Shown one piece after another: positions 8,645 to 17,578 of a stretch of 64,000 bases of DNA. Source of the DNA: Allobacillus halotolerans (GTDB lineage Bacteria; Bacillota; Bacilli; Bacillales; Alkalibacillaceae); the NCBI RefSeq assembly GCF_028743495.1, contig NZ_CP117968.1; one strand, written 5' to 3'. Under the pieces are notes generated by a model, which saw nothing but the letters and a program-made list of their open reading frames with translations, did not search any database and was not told where the DNA came from. The position numbers and the translations under genes are program-made. Numbering within the stretch: the first letter of the stretch is position 1; each line of letters starts with the position of its first letter.

Positions 8645-9361
8645 TCACTCGATTGGTTCCTTATTTGGAAGCCCTGCTTTACGAGGATATTTAGCTGGCG
8701 TCTTTCGTTTCTTATGGATGATCGCAATGTTTCTCTCGCTATTTTCTATCGGTAAAAGAAATTCATGAATGTTGCGCCAGTCTCCTCCAAGTACTTCTAC
8801 TGCCGCTTCGCTTGCCTTCTTCTCTTCTTGGAAGTTTGCGCCTTTCATCATGATTAAGTCGCCTCCAACCTTTACTAACGGAAGGCATAACTCACTTAAG
8901 ACGGAGCTTCTCGCAACTGCACGCGAAAGCACGGCATCGAAACTCTCTCTGAATTTCTTATTTTTACCGAAGTTTTCAGCACGATCATGATAAAATGCAA
9001 TTTCCGTAAGGTTTAGTTCATCCGCTAAATGATTTAAGAAGGTGACACGTTTTTTTAACGAATCAACAATGGTCATTTGCAGATGCGGGTATACGATTTT
9101 TAAAGGAATCGAAGGAAAGCCCGCTCCGGCACCTACATCGCAAACCGTTAATGGTTGTGAGAAATCGAAATGAAAAGAAGCAGTCAATGAATCGAAGAAG
9201 TGTTTTAAATAAACCTCTTCTTGGTCCGTAATTGCCGTTAAATTCATTTTTTCATTCCATTCGACCAATAGCTCATAATACAATTTGAACTGAGCGAGCT
9301 GATGCTCACTCAGTTCAATGCCATGTTCAATTAAGTTTGCTTGAAATAACGATTCATCCAT
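8645..9361 (-). CDS. rsmG: 16S rRNA (guanine-N7) methyltransferase RsmG
   Basis: Transfers a methyl group from S-adenosylmethionine to N7 of a guanine in the 530 loop of 16S rRNA; loss of the enzyme gives low-level streptomycin resistance in relatives. SAM-binding motif VCDVGAGAGFPSIPLKI near residue 70, then the family block DSLKKRVTFLNHLA and the later SRAVA segment. Length 238 matches the family. It follows mnmG by 11 bp with GAGGG before the start, so it is the last gene of mnmE-mnmG-rsmG. Confidence 0.96.
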   Translation of the reverse strand: MDESLFQANLIEHGIELSEHQLAQFKLYYELLVEWNEKMNLTAITDQEEVYLKHFFDSLTASFHFDFSQPLTVCDVGAGAGFPSIPLKIVYPHLQMTIVDSLKKRVTFLNHLADELNLTEIAFYHDRAENFGKNKKFRESFDAVLSRAVARSSVLSELCLPLVKVGGDLIMMKGANFQEEKKASEAAVEVLGGDWRNIHEFLLPIENSERNIAIIHKKRKTPAKYPRKAGLPNKEPIE

Positions 9362-9372
9362 TACTTAACCCT

Positions 9373-11259
9373 CTATTCATTGGATACTTTTGAACGAACG
9401 CCCTGTTCAATATAGACGAGTAAGATCGATATATCAGAAGGATTCACTCCAGAAATTCGTGATGCTTGTCCAACTGACAATGGTCGAACTTGTTTCAGTT
9501 TCTCTCTAGCTTCTGAAGCTATACCGGAAATATCGTCATAATCAATATGCTCAGGAATATATTTGTTGTCCATCTTTCTCATTTTCTCGACTTGTTGATT
9601 GGATTTCTTAATATATCCTTCATATTTCACTTGAATCTCAACTTGCTCTTCTACTTCAGCTGGCAAGTTTGTTTCACGTGGAACAAATGGTTTCAACAGT
9701 TCATATTTCATTTCGGGACGACGTAATAAATCCGTCGCTCGAACTGCTTCTTTAAGTGGCGTACCATTTTGTTCTTCAATCACTTGTTGAATGGCTTCAT
9801 CCGGTTTAATAATAATTTTTTCAATTCGTTTGATTTCATCCTGAATCTGTTGCTTCTTATGAGTGAAGCGTTCATAACGTTCTTCTGGGATTAATCCGTA
9901 CTCGTAACCAATATCAGTCAAACGTAGATCAGCATTGTCATGACGAAGCAATAGACGATATTCTGCTCTTGAAGTTAACAAACGGTATGGTTCATCGGTA
10001 CCTTTTGTCACTAAATCATCAATCAAGACACCGATATACGCTTGAGATCGATCTAAAATCAACGACTCTTTATTCAAAGCTTTCCCAGCTGCGTTAATTC
10101 CTGCCATTATTCCTTGGGCTGCAGCTTCTTCATATCCAGATGTGCCATTGATTTGGCCTGCAGTAAACAATCCATTCACTGTTTTCAATTCTAACGTAGG
10201 CCACAATTGAGTCGGTACGACAGCATCGTATTCAATCGCGTAACCAGCACGCATCATTTCTGCTTTCTCAAGGCCAGGAATTGTTTCCAGTAATTTCTTT
10301 TGAACGTCTTCAGGAAGAGAAGTCGATAATCCTTGTACATACACTTCTTCTGTATTTCGCCCTTCAGGTTCCAAAAAGATTTGGTGGCGTGGTTTATCAG
10401 AGAAACGGACAATTTTGTCTTCTACGGAAGGACAATAACGTGGACCTGTTCCTCTTTCCGCTCCTGAGTACATCGCTGATTTTGTTAGGTTATCCATGAT
10501 GATCTCATGGGTCACTTCTCCTGTATATGTCAGCCAGCAAGGTATTTGGTCGGTAATGAATTCTGTCGTTTCATAAGAGAAGGCGCGTGGCTCTTCATCT
10601 CCTGGTTGAATTTCTGTTTTTGAATAATCGATTGTATGACTGTTTACTCGTGGTGGTGTTCCTGTTTTAAAGCGAACAAGATCGATTCCAAGTTCTTCTA
10701 ACTGCTTGGAAAGCTTAATCGTCGGACGTTGATTGTTTGGTCCGCTTTCATACTCAATATCGCCGATCAATACCTTACCTCTCATAAACGTACCTGTCGT
10801 AACAATTACCTGGTCTGCGTAATAGCAGGCTTTCGTTTCTGTAACGACACCTTTTACTTGGTTGTCTTCGATCAGTAGTCGATCGACCATCCCTTGTCTT
10901 AAGGTTAGGTTTTCTTGATTTTCAATAACGTGCTTCATTTCTTGTTGGTAAAGGACTTTGTCTGCTTGCGCACGTAATGCTCGAACAGCAGGTCCTTTAC
11001 TCGTATTCAACAGTCGCATTTGAATATGCGTTTTATCAATCACTTTTGCCATCGCACCGCCGAGCGCGTCAATTTCCCGAACAACGACACCTTTAGCGGG
11101 ACCACCGAGGGATGGATTACACGGCATAAAGGCGATTAAATCCAGGTTCAATGTCAACATCAATGTTTTCGCGCCTCGTTTCGCTGAAGCGAGTCCCGCT
11201 TCCACACCCGCATGTCCTGCGCCGATGACAATTACATCATAATGTCCTGCATCGTACAT
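9373..11259 (-). CDS. mnmG: tRNA 5-carboxymethylaminomethyluridine synthase subunit MnmG (GidA)
   Basis: FAD-dependent subunit that works with MnmE to modify the wobble uridine of certain tRNAs. The FAD-binding motif VIGAGHAGVEA is near residue 11, followed by CNPSLGGPAKG, TGTFMRG, and the GQINGTSGYEEAAAQG block. Length 628 is normal. The start is ATG behind AAGGAGG. A near-perfect parS sequence lies inside the reading frame. It sits 20 bp downstream of mnmE in the same operon. Confidence 0.97.
   Translation of the reverse strand: MYDAGHYDVIVIGAGHAGVEAGLASAKRGAKTLMLTLNLDLIAFMPCNPSLGGPAKGVVVREIDALGGAMAKVIDKTHIQMRLLNTSKGPAVRALRAQADKVLYQQEMKHVIENQENLTLRQGMVDRLLIEDNQVKGVVTETKACYYADQVIVTTGTFMRGKVLIGDIEYESGPNNQRPTIKLSKQLEELGIDLVRFKTGTPPRVNSHTIDYSKTEIQPGDEEPRAFSYETTEFITDQIPCWLTYTGEVTHEIIMDNLTKSAMYSGAERGTGPRYCPSVEDKIVRFSDKPRHQIFLEPEGRNTEEVYVQGLSTSLPEDVQKKLLETIPGLEKAEMMRAGYAIEYDAVVPTQLWPTLELKTVNGLFTAGQINGTSGYEEAAAQGIMAGINAAGKALNKESLILDRSQAYIGVLIDDLVTKGTDEPYRLLTSRAEYRLLLRHDNADLRLTDIGYEYGLIPEERYERFTHKKQQIQDEIKRIEKIIIKPDEAIQQVIEEQNGTPLKEAVRATDLLRRPEMKYELLKPFVPRETNLPAEVEEQVEIQVKYEGYIKKSNQQVEKMRKMDNKYIPEHIDYDDISGIASEAREKLKQVRPLSVGQASRISGVNPSDISILLVYIEQGVRSKVSNE
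9670..9685. promoter_or_regulatory. parS: parS-like site inside mnmG
   Basis: TGTTTCACGTGGAACA differs from the perfect palindrome at one base. Natural parS sites tolerate a change at this position (for example a C-containing left arm in B. subtilis), so it is probably functional. Confidence 0.85.
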
Positions 11260-11279
11260 ACGTAAAGACCTCCTTTTTT

Positions 11280-12656
11280 TTATTTTCCTAAACAGAATTG
11301 GGAGAATAACTGATCGATTAGTGATTCATGAATATTATCACCAATGATTTCGCCAAGAAGCTCCCATGTTCGTGTGATATCTATTTGAACTAAGTCCAGC
11401 GGCATACCGTCGTCTACCGCTTGAAGTGCATCATCTAATGCTTGTTCCGATTGCTCAAGCAACTGGATGTGGCGTACATTGGATACATAGGTCAAGTCGC
11501 CAGAATCCAATTCGCCTTCAAAAAATGTCTCCGCAATTGCCGACTCTAATTGATCAATTCCTTGTTCTTCTACCAATGAGGTCGAAATGATCGGCACATC
11601 ACCTGCTATGGCTTTCACTTCATCCAAGTCGATTTGTTGCTCCAGGTCTGTCTTGTTGATGACAGCAATGATGTCATGTTCTCTTGCTGCTTCAAAGAGT
11701 GCTGCATCTTCTTTGGTGAATGGTTCGTTCCCATTTAGTACAAGTAGAATCAAATCTGCATCTTTAAGAGCCTTTCGAGAGCGTTCAACACCGATTCTTT
11801 CCACAATATCTTCAGTTTCCCGAATCCCTGCTGTATCGATCAACCGCAGTGGAACACCACGCACATTCACGTATTCCTCAACGACGTCACGAGTCGTACC
11901 TGGAATATCAGTAACGATTGCTTTATTTTCTTGAGCCAATATATTTAGTAAAGACGATTTACCGACGTTCGGCTTGCCGATAATCGCCGTAGCAATTCCT
12001 TCTCGTAAGATTTTCCCTTGCTTAGCCGTCATCAACAACCGCTGAACCTCTTCTTTCACAGCTGTTGCCCGTTCAACAAGCATCTGATGTGTCATTTCTT
12101 CCACATCATCATATTCCGGATAGTCAATATTCACTTCGACGTGAGCAACCGTTTCGATCAACTGCTGTCGCAAAGAACGAATTAAGTTAGATAATCGACC
12201 ATCCATTTGATTTAATGCTTGCGACATTGCTTTATCTGTCTTGGAACGGATTAAATCCATGACAGCTTCTGCTTGAGATAAATCAATACGACCATTCAGG
12301 AATGCACGTTTTGTAAACTCTCCTGGTTCAGCCAACCGTGCGCCTTCCCTTAAAATTAACTGAAGCACGCGATTGACTGAAACCATTCCGCCGTGACAGT
12401 TAATTTCGATTATATCTTCACGAGTGAAGGTTCGAGGAGCTTTCATCACTGAAACCATCACTTCTTCGACCTTTTCATCTGTTTTTGGATCGATCAAACT
12501 CCCATAATGGATCGTATGGGAATCTACTTTCGTCAAATCTTTCGTTGGAAAAATTCGATTGGCGATGGCAAACGATTCCTCCCCACTAATTCGGACAATC
12601 GCAATGGCACCTTCGCCAATCGGTGTTGAAATTGCTGTAATTGTGTCTTGCTCCAT
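11280..12656 (-). CDS. mnmE: tRNA modification GTPase MnmE (TrmE)
   Basis: Potassium-dependent GTPase partner of MnmG. The N-terminal folate-binding domain starts DTITAISTPIGEGAIAIVR. The G domain is inserted in a helical domain and has GKPNVGKSSLLN, the DTAGIRET switch and NKTDL. The C-terminus ends FCLGK, matching the family F-C-[IL]-G-K motif with the catalytic cysteine. I place the start at MEQDTI behind AAAGGAG, giving 458 residues; 11 more in-frame codons upstream are unsupported. First gene of mnmE-mnmG-rsmG. Confidence 0.97.
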   Translation of the reverse strand: MEQDTITAISTPIGEGAIAIVRISGEESFAIANRIFPTKDLTKVDSHTIHYGSLIDPKTDEKVEEVMVSVMKAPRTFTREDIIEINCHGGMVSVNRVLQLILREGARLAEPGEFTKRAFLNGRIDLSQAEAVMDLIRSKTDKAMSQALNQMDGRLSNLIRSLRQQLIETVAHVEVNIDYPEYDDVEEMTHQMLVERATAVKEEVQRLLMTAKQGKILREGIATAIIGKPNVGKSSLLNILAQENKAIVTDIPGTTRDVVEEYVNVRGVPLRLIDTAGIRETEDIVERIGVERSRKALKDADLILLVLNGNEPFTKEDAALFEAAREHDIIAVINKTDLEQQIDLDEVKAIAGDVPIISTSLVEEQGIDQLESAIAETFFEGELDSGDLTYVSNVRHIQLLEQSEQALDDALQAVDDGMPLDLVQIDITRTWELLGEIIGDNIHESLIDQLFSQFCLGK

Positions 12657-12784
12657 GAACCTCACTCCTTTCGATGAGCAAATTCTCAACTAAAAACATT
12701 AACATAAATAGGGATAAAAAGAAAGATATACAGCTTACCTCATATTGGTAAGAAGTAAGCTTTATGTACGTCTAAAGCCAATTA

Positions 12785-12826
12785 AAAAACCGATATAAAG
12801 CAGTTAAGCCTTACATCGGTCGTTTT
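12785..12826 (-). terminator. terminator of the spoIIIJ-jag unit
   Basis: Minus-strand stem between ACCGATGTAAGGC and the complementary arm GCTTTATATCGGT, with a T-run after it. A second inverted repeat, AGCTTAC/GTAAGCT at 12732-12771, lies between this and mnmE and may be structured RNA. Confidence 0.75.
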
Positions 12827-12851
12827 TTGATATCCTTTATTTCACGCCTGG

Positions 12852-13469
12852 TTATTCAGGCTTGATCACAACGTATCGGTTCGGATCTCTTCCGTCTGAG
12901 TAAGTAGAAACTTTGCTGTGGTCTTGCAATGCTGTATGAATGATTTTTCGTTCAAAAGAAGGCATTGGTTCCAATCGAACTTCTTTGTTTAGCTTCATCG
13001 CTTTATTTGCAAGCTTATTTGCCAAATCTTCAAGTGTCTCTTTTCTTCGTGCTCGGTAATTCTCTGCATCAACAACAACGGTTACATACTCATCCTTGTT
13101 TTTATTGACAACAAGATGGGTTAAATATTGCAACGCATTGATTGTTTGTCCTCGCTTACCGATTAGCAACCCCAGTTTTTCACCAACGAGGTCATACACA
13201 ACCCCATGTTGATCTTCCTTCACTTGAACATCGACAGAAACATTCATATCTCTTGATATATCGACTAAAAATTGTTTCCCTTCATCCACGGCGCTTTTCA
13301 TCTCAGTTACTTTTACATAAGCACGCTTCGAACCAAAGACTCCGAGAAGTCCTTTTTTTCCTTCATCAATCACATCGACCTTCACTTGACTTTCATCTAA
13401 GGCAAGTTGACTAAGAGCATTTTCTTTTGCTTCTTCAATCGTACGACCACTAGCAGTTATTTCTCTCAC
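12852..13469 (-). CDS. jag: RNA-binding protein Jag/KhpB
   Basis: Jag-N, KH and R3H domain RNA-binding protein linked to cell elongation and division in Firmicutes. The N-terminal Jag domain has TIEEAKENALSQL and KKGLLGVFGSKRA. The KH core GKRGQTINALQYL is near residue 110 and the R3H domain ends with the block HTALQDHSKVSTYSDG. Length 205 matches the family. The GTG start overlaps the spoIIIJ stop by four bases (GTGA), with GGAGG before it, so it is coupled to the membrane insertase. Confidence 0.96.
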   Translation of the reverse strand: MREITASGRTIEEAKENALSQLALDESQVKVDVIDEGKKGLLGVFGSKRAYVKVTEMKSAVDEGKQFLVDISRDMNVSVDVQVKEDQHGVVYDLVGEKLGLLIGKRGQTINALQYLTHLVVNKNKDEYVTVVVDAENYRARRKETLEDLANKLANKAMKLNKEVRLEPMPSFERKIIHTALQDHSKVSTYSDGRDPNRYVVIKPE

Positions 13470-14239
13470 TTTTTAGATCCTCCATTGTCTTTTTCTAATT
13501 GTTTCATCATCGGACGACGAACTAACAATGTTTGAGCAATCATAAAGAGGTTACCTACTACCCAGTATAACGCAAGGGCTGATGGGAAGAACAATGCAAA
13601 CGCACCGATCATCACTGGCATTAAGTATAACATAACCTGCATTTGTGGGTTAGCAGCAGCTGGTGAACCTGCCATCATCAATTTCTGTTGAATAAATGTT
13701 GTCGTGAATGTGATTACTGCCATGATGATACTTGGCTCCCCAAGTGAAAACCATAAGAACGTATAATTTTCAATTGCTTCTGTACGCACAATGGCATGAT
13801 AGAAAGCAATTAAAATCGGCATCTGTACAATAATCGGCAGACACCCTGCAAGTGGGTTGACCCCATGACGCTGGAATAGTGCCATCGTTTCTTGCTGTAA
13901 TTTCTGCTGTGTTTGCTGATCTTTTGACGAGTACTTTTCTCTTAAAGCCTGTAGCTCAGGCTGGATCATTTGCATCGCTTGAGAAGACTTCAACTGTTTG
14001 ATATTTAGTGGCAAAATTAATGTACGCAACAAAAGTGTTACAATAATGATTGCCAAACCAAAGCCGTGATTGAAAATATCCTCAGCTATGTAAGTAATCA
14101 AAAAAGATAATGGATAGACAAAGAATGAATTCCAAAATCCTTCACTGTCTTCGGTAATTGGTTGATCGATCTGTGTACAACCACTAAGGAATAGAGCAAT
14201 TGCAATCATTGCTCCAACTACGAACAATCGTTTATACAC
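13466..14239 (-). CDS. spoIIIJ: membrane protein insertase YidC/SpoIIIJ (lipoprotein form)
   Basis: Inserts and folds inner-membrane proteins; the SpoIIIJ form is needed for forespore-specific gene expression in Bacillus. A short signal peptide ends in the lipobox FLSGC. It is followed by five hydrophobic segments and the 60KD_IMP core with QRHGVNPLAGCLPIIVQMPI. I place the start at GTG (VYKRLF), 7 bp after AGGAGG, giving 257 residues; the open frame begins six codons earlier, inside the ribosome-binding site. It overlaps jag at its end. Confidence 0.95.
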   Translation of the reverse strand: MYKRLFVVGAMIAIALFLSGCTQIDQPITEDSEGFWNSFFVYPLSFLITYIAEDIFNHGFGLAIIIVTLLLRTLILPLNIKQLKSSQAMQMIQPELQALREKYSSKDQQTQQKLQQETMALFQRHGVNPLAGCLPIIVQMPILIAFYHAIVRTEAIENYTFLWFSLGEPSIIMAVITFTTTFIQQKLMMAGSPAAANPQMQVMLYLMPVMIGAFALFFPSALALYWVVGNLFMIAQTLLVRRPMMKQLEKDNGGSKK

Positions 14240-14328
14240 CTGTTTTCCTCCTAACATTGCTAACGCGGAAATTCTTTATACATTCTACCATTATATATAA
14301 GAGGTTTACCATAAAAAATGTGAAATAT

Positions 14329-14679
14329 TTATTGACGATACAAGCTTGTTCGTTTCAAAACATGCTTTAAGCTGTTTTTGATCTCATCAACCTTCATAGA
14401 TGTCGTTGGCTTTCTGGCAATGATAATGATATCAACATCTGGTTGAATATGCGATTCCAACTGTCGCAAACTTTCGCGTATATATCGTTTAATTTGATTA
14501 CGCATAACAGCATTCCCAAGTTTTTTTCCTACCGAAATCCCTACACGAAAATGGTGTTGATCCTTTTTTGGTACATAATAAATGACAAGCTGTTTATTGG
14601 CGAATGATTCACCCTGTTTGAAAATTTGTTGGAACTCCTCATTTTTTTTGACACGGTATTTTTTCTTCAAAAGGATCAT
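14329..14679 (-). CDS. rnpA: ribonuclease P protein component
   Basis: Basic protein subunit of RNase P, which removes the 5' leader from pre-tRNAs. The family core is present: YRVKKNEEFQQIFKQG at the N-terminus, and GISVGKKLGNAVMRNQIKR with the basic RNR-like helix near residue 65. Length 116 is normal. It follows rpmH beyond an attenuating terminator and is the usual partner of rpmH. The start ATG has only a weak ribosome-binding site (GAGAGA); no better candidate exists in frame. Confidence 0.95.
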   Translation of the reverse strand: MILLKKKYRVKKNEEFQQIFKQGESFANKQLVIYYVPKKDQHHFRVGISVGKKLGNAVMRNQIKRYIRESLRQLESHIQPDVDIIIIARKPTTSMKVDEIKNSLKHVLKRTSLYRQ

Positions 14680-14761
14680 CCAATCTCTCTCGATGTTCGA
14701 ATAAACTCATCCGTTTATTGCGTTGATCAAAATTTCTTTTTTATATACGAATTATCTGCTA

Positions 14762-14796
14762 GAAAAAAGACCACTGAGTGGATCTTCCAGTGGTCT
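14762..14796 (-). terminator. terminator/attenuator between rpmH and rnpA
   Basis: Minus-strand stem AGACCACTG/CAGTGGTCT followed by six T, overlapping the rpmH stop codon. It would lower rnpA expression relative to rpmH. Confidence 0.85.
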
Positions 14797-14929
14797 AAGC
14801 AGAAAGTACTTTTCTTCCTTTTTTACGACGGCGTGCTAGAACTTTACGTCCGTTTTTCGTCTTCATTCTAGCTCGGAATCCGTGCACCTTACTGTGCTTT
14901 CTCTTTTTTGGTTGGTATGTTCTTTTCAT
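14795..14929 (-). CDS. rpmH: 50S ribosomal protein L34
   Basis: A 44-residue, strongly basic protein of the large subunit. It begins MKRTYQPKKRKHSKVHGF and ends RRKKGRKVLSA, with the RMKTKNGRKVLARR block, which is unmistakable L34. A strong ribosome-binding site, AGGAGGTG, lies 8 bp before the ATG. It is the promoter-proximal gene facing the origin, with a consensus-like promoter about 60 bp upstream, and its stop codon is part of the attenuator before rnpA. Confidence 0.97.
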   Translation of the reverse strand: MKRTYQPKKRKHSKVHGFRARMKTKNGRKVLARRRKKGRKVLSA

Positions 14930-14986
14930 TTATCTACACCTCCTAAAAGGAAATCAAACCTCTACCATTTAAAAACAGTCCAAATT

Positions 14987-15016
14987 AGTATATAAAATTT
15001 GTGCCCCATATGTCAA
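14987..15016 (-). promoter_or_regulatory. promoter of rpmH-rnpA
   Basis: On the minus strand a perfect TTGACA (15011-15016) is 18 bp from TATACT (14987-14992). This is a strong housekeeping-type promoter. Confidence 0.8.
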
Positions 15017-15230
15017 TAGTAAAACAGCCGAACTACATTTAAATTCGGTAATTTTATGATCCACATTCCGATCAGTAAAGAAATTCACTTTACATTTTAA
15101 TCGGATATCCATCTGGAAGCAATGGATATGGTCATTTTTCGAATGATTGATTACCCGATTTTTAATCATTTGGCTTTGTTAACGTCTGGTGGAGGTGATC
15201 AACTATCGGTTTTTTCCACGACCTATTAGC

Positions 15231-15459
15231 GGCTGCGTTCGATTTTTTCGACGGCTTCGCATGGTTTTTCGATGGCTTCTCGCGGTTTTTCGACGGCTCC
15301 GCATGGTTTTTCGATGGCTTTGCGCAGTTTATCAGCGGCTCCACATGATTTTTCGACGGCTTCTCGCAGTTTTTCGACGGCTTCGCGCAATTTATCAGCC
15401 GCTTCACCCCATTTATCAGCGACTCCGCATCATTTGTCGACGGCACGCTTTTATCCACA
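15231..15459. repeat. 21-bp tandem array in the dnaA upstream region
   Basis: Eleven units of 21 bp with starts at 15231, 15253, 15274, 15295, 15316, 15337, 15358, 15379, 15400, 15421 and 15442; only the first interval is 22. The unit is roughly GGCTTCGCGCAG followed by TTTTTCGAC or TTTATCAGC. The last unit ends in TTATCCACA, a consensus DnaA box. Open frames across the array (about 95-98 codons on either strand) arise because the period is a multiple of three and are not good genes. Confidence 0.88.
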
Positions 15460-15927
15460 GGACGTGTTCGGTTTGAATGAAAGTTCCCTTATTTCCTGGC
15501 CACTGAATCGCCACCAATACGATCCACAATTCAACTACTCAGATCCATTTCAATTAAAAATCAAAACGAATTCTTAGCAGAACCGATTATCTAAGCCAAT
15601 TTTAAAACGATTTGACGGAATCAATCATTTTCAATCTGTTTTTATCCACAATCCCTTTTTGCACCCCGTTATCAAGTTATCCACATGTGAGTAGAACAAC
15701 TATCTTTTTCATTTTTTTATTCACAACCTCATTCGACAAATTACCCACAAATTCAACAGTTGTGGACAATTTTTTTAAACACAGCTATGAACTATGTGGA
15801 TAAGTTGATTTTACATTGAAATATCAAGGTGAGTTTGATATGATTATATTGTTTTAACTGTGAATAAATAAATACAACCATATGAGTTTTCCACAGTATG
15901 TGAATAATATGTGGATAGTTAACCACA
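15451..15927. other. oriC: oriC part 1: DnaA-box cluster upstream of dnaA
   Basis: Exact matches to TTATNCACA occur on the plus strand at 15451-15459, 15642-15650, 15677-15685 and 15717-15725, and on the minus strand at 15795-15803, 15859-15867 and 15899-15907. One-mismatch boxes lie at 15741, 15761, 15910 and 15919. The stretch is AT-rich and non-coding, and the boxes surround the dnaA promoter. This is the upstream half of a bipartite Bacillus-type origin. Confidence 0.93.
15816..15844 (+). promoter_or_regulatory. dnaA promoter
   Basis: TTGAAA (15816-15821), a 17-bp spacer and TATGAT (15839-15844) lie between two DnaA boxes at 15795-15803 and 15859-15867, an arrangement that fits autorepression by DnaA. 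Confidence 0.75.
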
Positions 15928-16052
15928 GCTTGTTAGAAAAGATATCTACAGAGCTGTGGATTTTGTCGATAGATGTCATTTTCCCACGTTGTTAAATGAA
16001 TCATCCATCCACAGGTAAATTGAACCACCGATTGATGAAAGGATGCTTAATT

Positions 16053-17399
16053 TTGGATAATTTACAGGCATTATGGAAAGAAACGTTAACTGAAATTGAA
16101 AATAAAGTGAGTAAACCTAGCTTTGATACGTGGTTGAAATCGACAGAGGCAAAATCTGTTGAGGGCGATAAACTCGTGATCGCTGCTCCAAATGAATTTG
16201 CACGCGACTGGTTGGAAAGCAGTTATGCCGGTTTGATCTCCGAATCATTTAAACAAGTATCAGGCTCTCATTTGGAACCTAAATTCGTTATTCCAAATCG
16301 AAACAACATGGATGATTACAATAAACAACCAATAAAAAAATTCCCGAAAAAAACAGCGGAAATGAATGACAGAACAATGCTGAATTCCAAATATACATTT
16401 GAAACTTTTGTCATAGGATCAGGGAACCGTTTCGCCCATGCGGCCTCTCTTGCCGTAGCTGAAGCACCAGCCAAGGCATACAATCCACTATTCATATACG
16501 GTGGTGTTGGACTAGGTAAAACACACTTAATGCACGCAATCGGCCACTATGTAAGAGAGCATAATCCAGATGCCAAAGTTGTCTATCTATCCAGCGAAAA
16601 GTTTACGAATGAATTCATTAATTCCATTCGGGACAATAAGACAATTGACTTTAGAAATAAATACCGAAGCGTTGATATTCTATTAATTGATGATATTCAG
16701 TTCTTGGCAGGAAAAGAACAAACACAAGAGGAATTTTTCCATACATTTAATGCGTTACATGAGGAAAATAAGCAAATTATCATTTCCAGTGATCGACCAC
16801 CGAAAGAAATTCCGACATTGGAAGACCGGCTTCGCTCACGTTTCGAATGGGGATTGATTACAGATATTACTCCACCTGATTTAGAGACAAGGATTGCGAT
16901 TCTACGGAAAAAAGCAAAGGCAGATGGATTGGAGATTCCAAATGAAGTAATGCTTTACATAGCGAATCAAATCGATACAAACATCAGAGAATTGGAAGGT
17001 GCGTTAATACGCGTCGTTGCCTATTCTTCTCTTGTGAATGAAGATATCGATGCTTCGTTGGCTGCTAATGCACTCAAAGATATTATTCCTAGTTCCCGTC
17101 CGAAGAAAATTACGATCAAAGGAATCCAGCAAATTATCGGTAGCCGTTTCAATGTACCGATCGAGGATTTTGCTGCAAAAAAACGAACAAAGTCAGTAGC
17201 GTTCCCACGTCAGATCGCTATGTATTTATCTAGGGAGATGACTGATTTTTCATTACCAAAGATAGGTGAAGAGTTTGGAGGACGAGATCATACGACCGTC
17301 ATCCATGCGCATGAAAAAATAGCAAAAATGTTAGCTGATGATATTCAATTACAGAAAGAAATTGATGAATTAACAGAAATCATAAAATCTGAAGCCTAA
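16053..17399 (+). CDS. dnaA: replication initiator DnaA
   Basis: AAA+ ATPase that binds DnaA boxes and opens the origin. Domain I is at the N-terminus (LWKETLTEIENKVSKPSFDTWL) and a short linker follows. The AAA+ domain has Walker A GGVGLGKTH and Walker B LLIDDIQFL, and the C-terminal domain has GGRDHTTVIHAHEKI, the box-recognition signature. I choose a TTG start 9 bp after AAAGGA, giving 448 residues and an N-terminus matching B. subtilis DnaA. Upstream ATG codons in the same frame lack a ribosome-binding site and lie in the box region. Confidence 0.95.
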   Translation: MDNLQALWKETLTEIENKVSKPSFDTWLKSTEAKSVEGDKLVIAAPNEFARDWLESSYAGLISESFKQVSGSHLEPKFVIPNRNNMDDYNKQPIKKFPKKTAEMNDRTMLNSKYTFETFVIGSGNRFAHAASLAVAEAPAKAYNPLFIYGGVGLGKTHLMHAIGHYVREHNPDAKVVYLSSEKFTNEFINSIRDNKTIDFRNKYRSVDILLIDDIQFLAGKEQTQEEFFHTFNALHEENKQIIISSDRPPKEIPTLEDRLRSRFEWGLITDITPPDLETRIAILRKKAKADGLEIPNEVMLYIANQIDTNIRELEGALIRVVAYSSLVNEDIDASLAANALKDIIPSSRPKKITIKGIQQIIGSRFNVPIEDFAAKKRTKSVAFPRQIAMYLSREMTDFSLPKIGEEFGGRDHTTVIHAHEKIAKMLADDIQLQKEIDELTEIIKSEA

Positions 17400-17445
17400 A
17401 TTGACTTGTGAACAGTGTGAATATCTCTGCACGTTTGTTTACACG

Positions 17446-17540
17446 TTATGCACATGTGGATAACTAACGTTTTCAAGGTATCCACTGACTTATCCACAAA
17501 TCCACAAGCCCTAGTACTATGATTACTGTTTTATTCTTAT
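17446..17540 (+). other. oriC: oriC part 2: DnaA boxes and predicted unwinding site
   Basis: DnaA boxes at 17446-17454 (TTATGCACA), 17455-17463 (reverse) and 17490-17498 (TTATCCACA) are followed by a second partial box, a short GC block (GCCC), and the run TAG TAC TAT GAT TAC TGT. This layout of box, GC-rich spacer, trinucleotide repeats and AT-rich stretch matches the DnaA-trio unwinding element described for B. subtilis between dnaA and dnaN. Confidence 0.85.
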
Positions 17541-17578
17541 AACAAATAAATATGACAAATCATTCTCAGGAGGTTCCT

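Noticed and set aside
15162..15476. Protein-coding genes of about 95-98 codons on either strand in the dnaA upstream region
   Set aside because: They follow the 21-bp repeat, whose length is a multiple of three, so several frames stay open by construction; no matching family or credible ribosome-binding site.
15996..16052. Upstream ATG start for dnaA
   Set aside because: No ribosome-binding site, and the extra residues have no counterpart in DnaA; the TTG at 16053 fits both.
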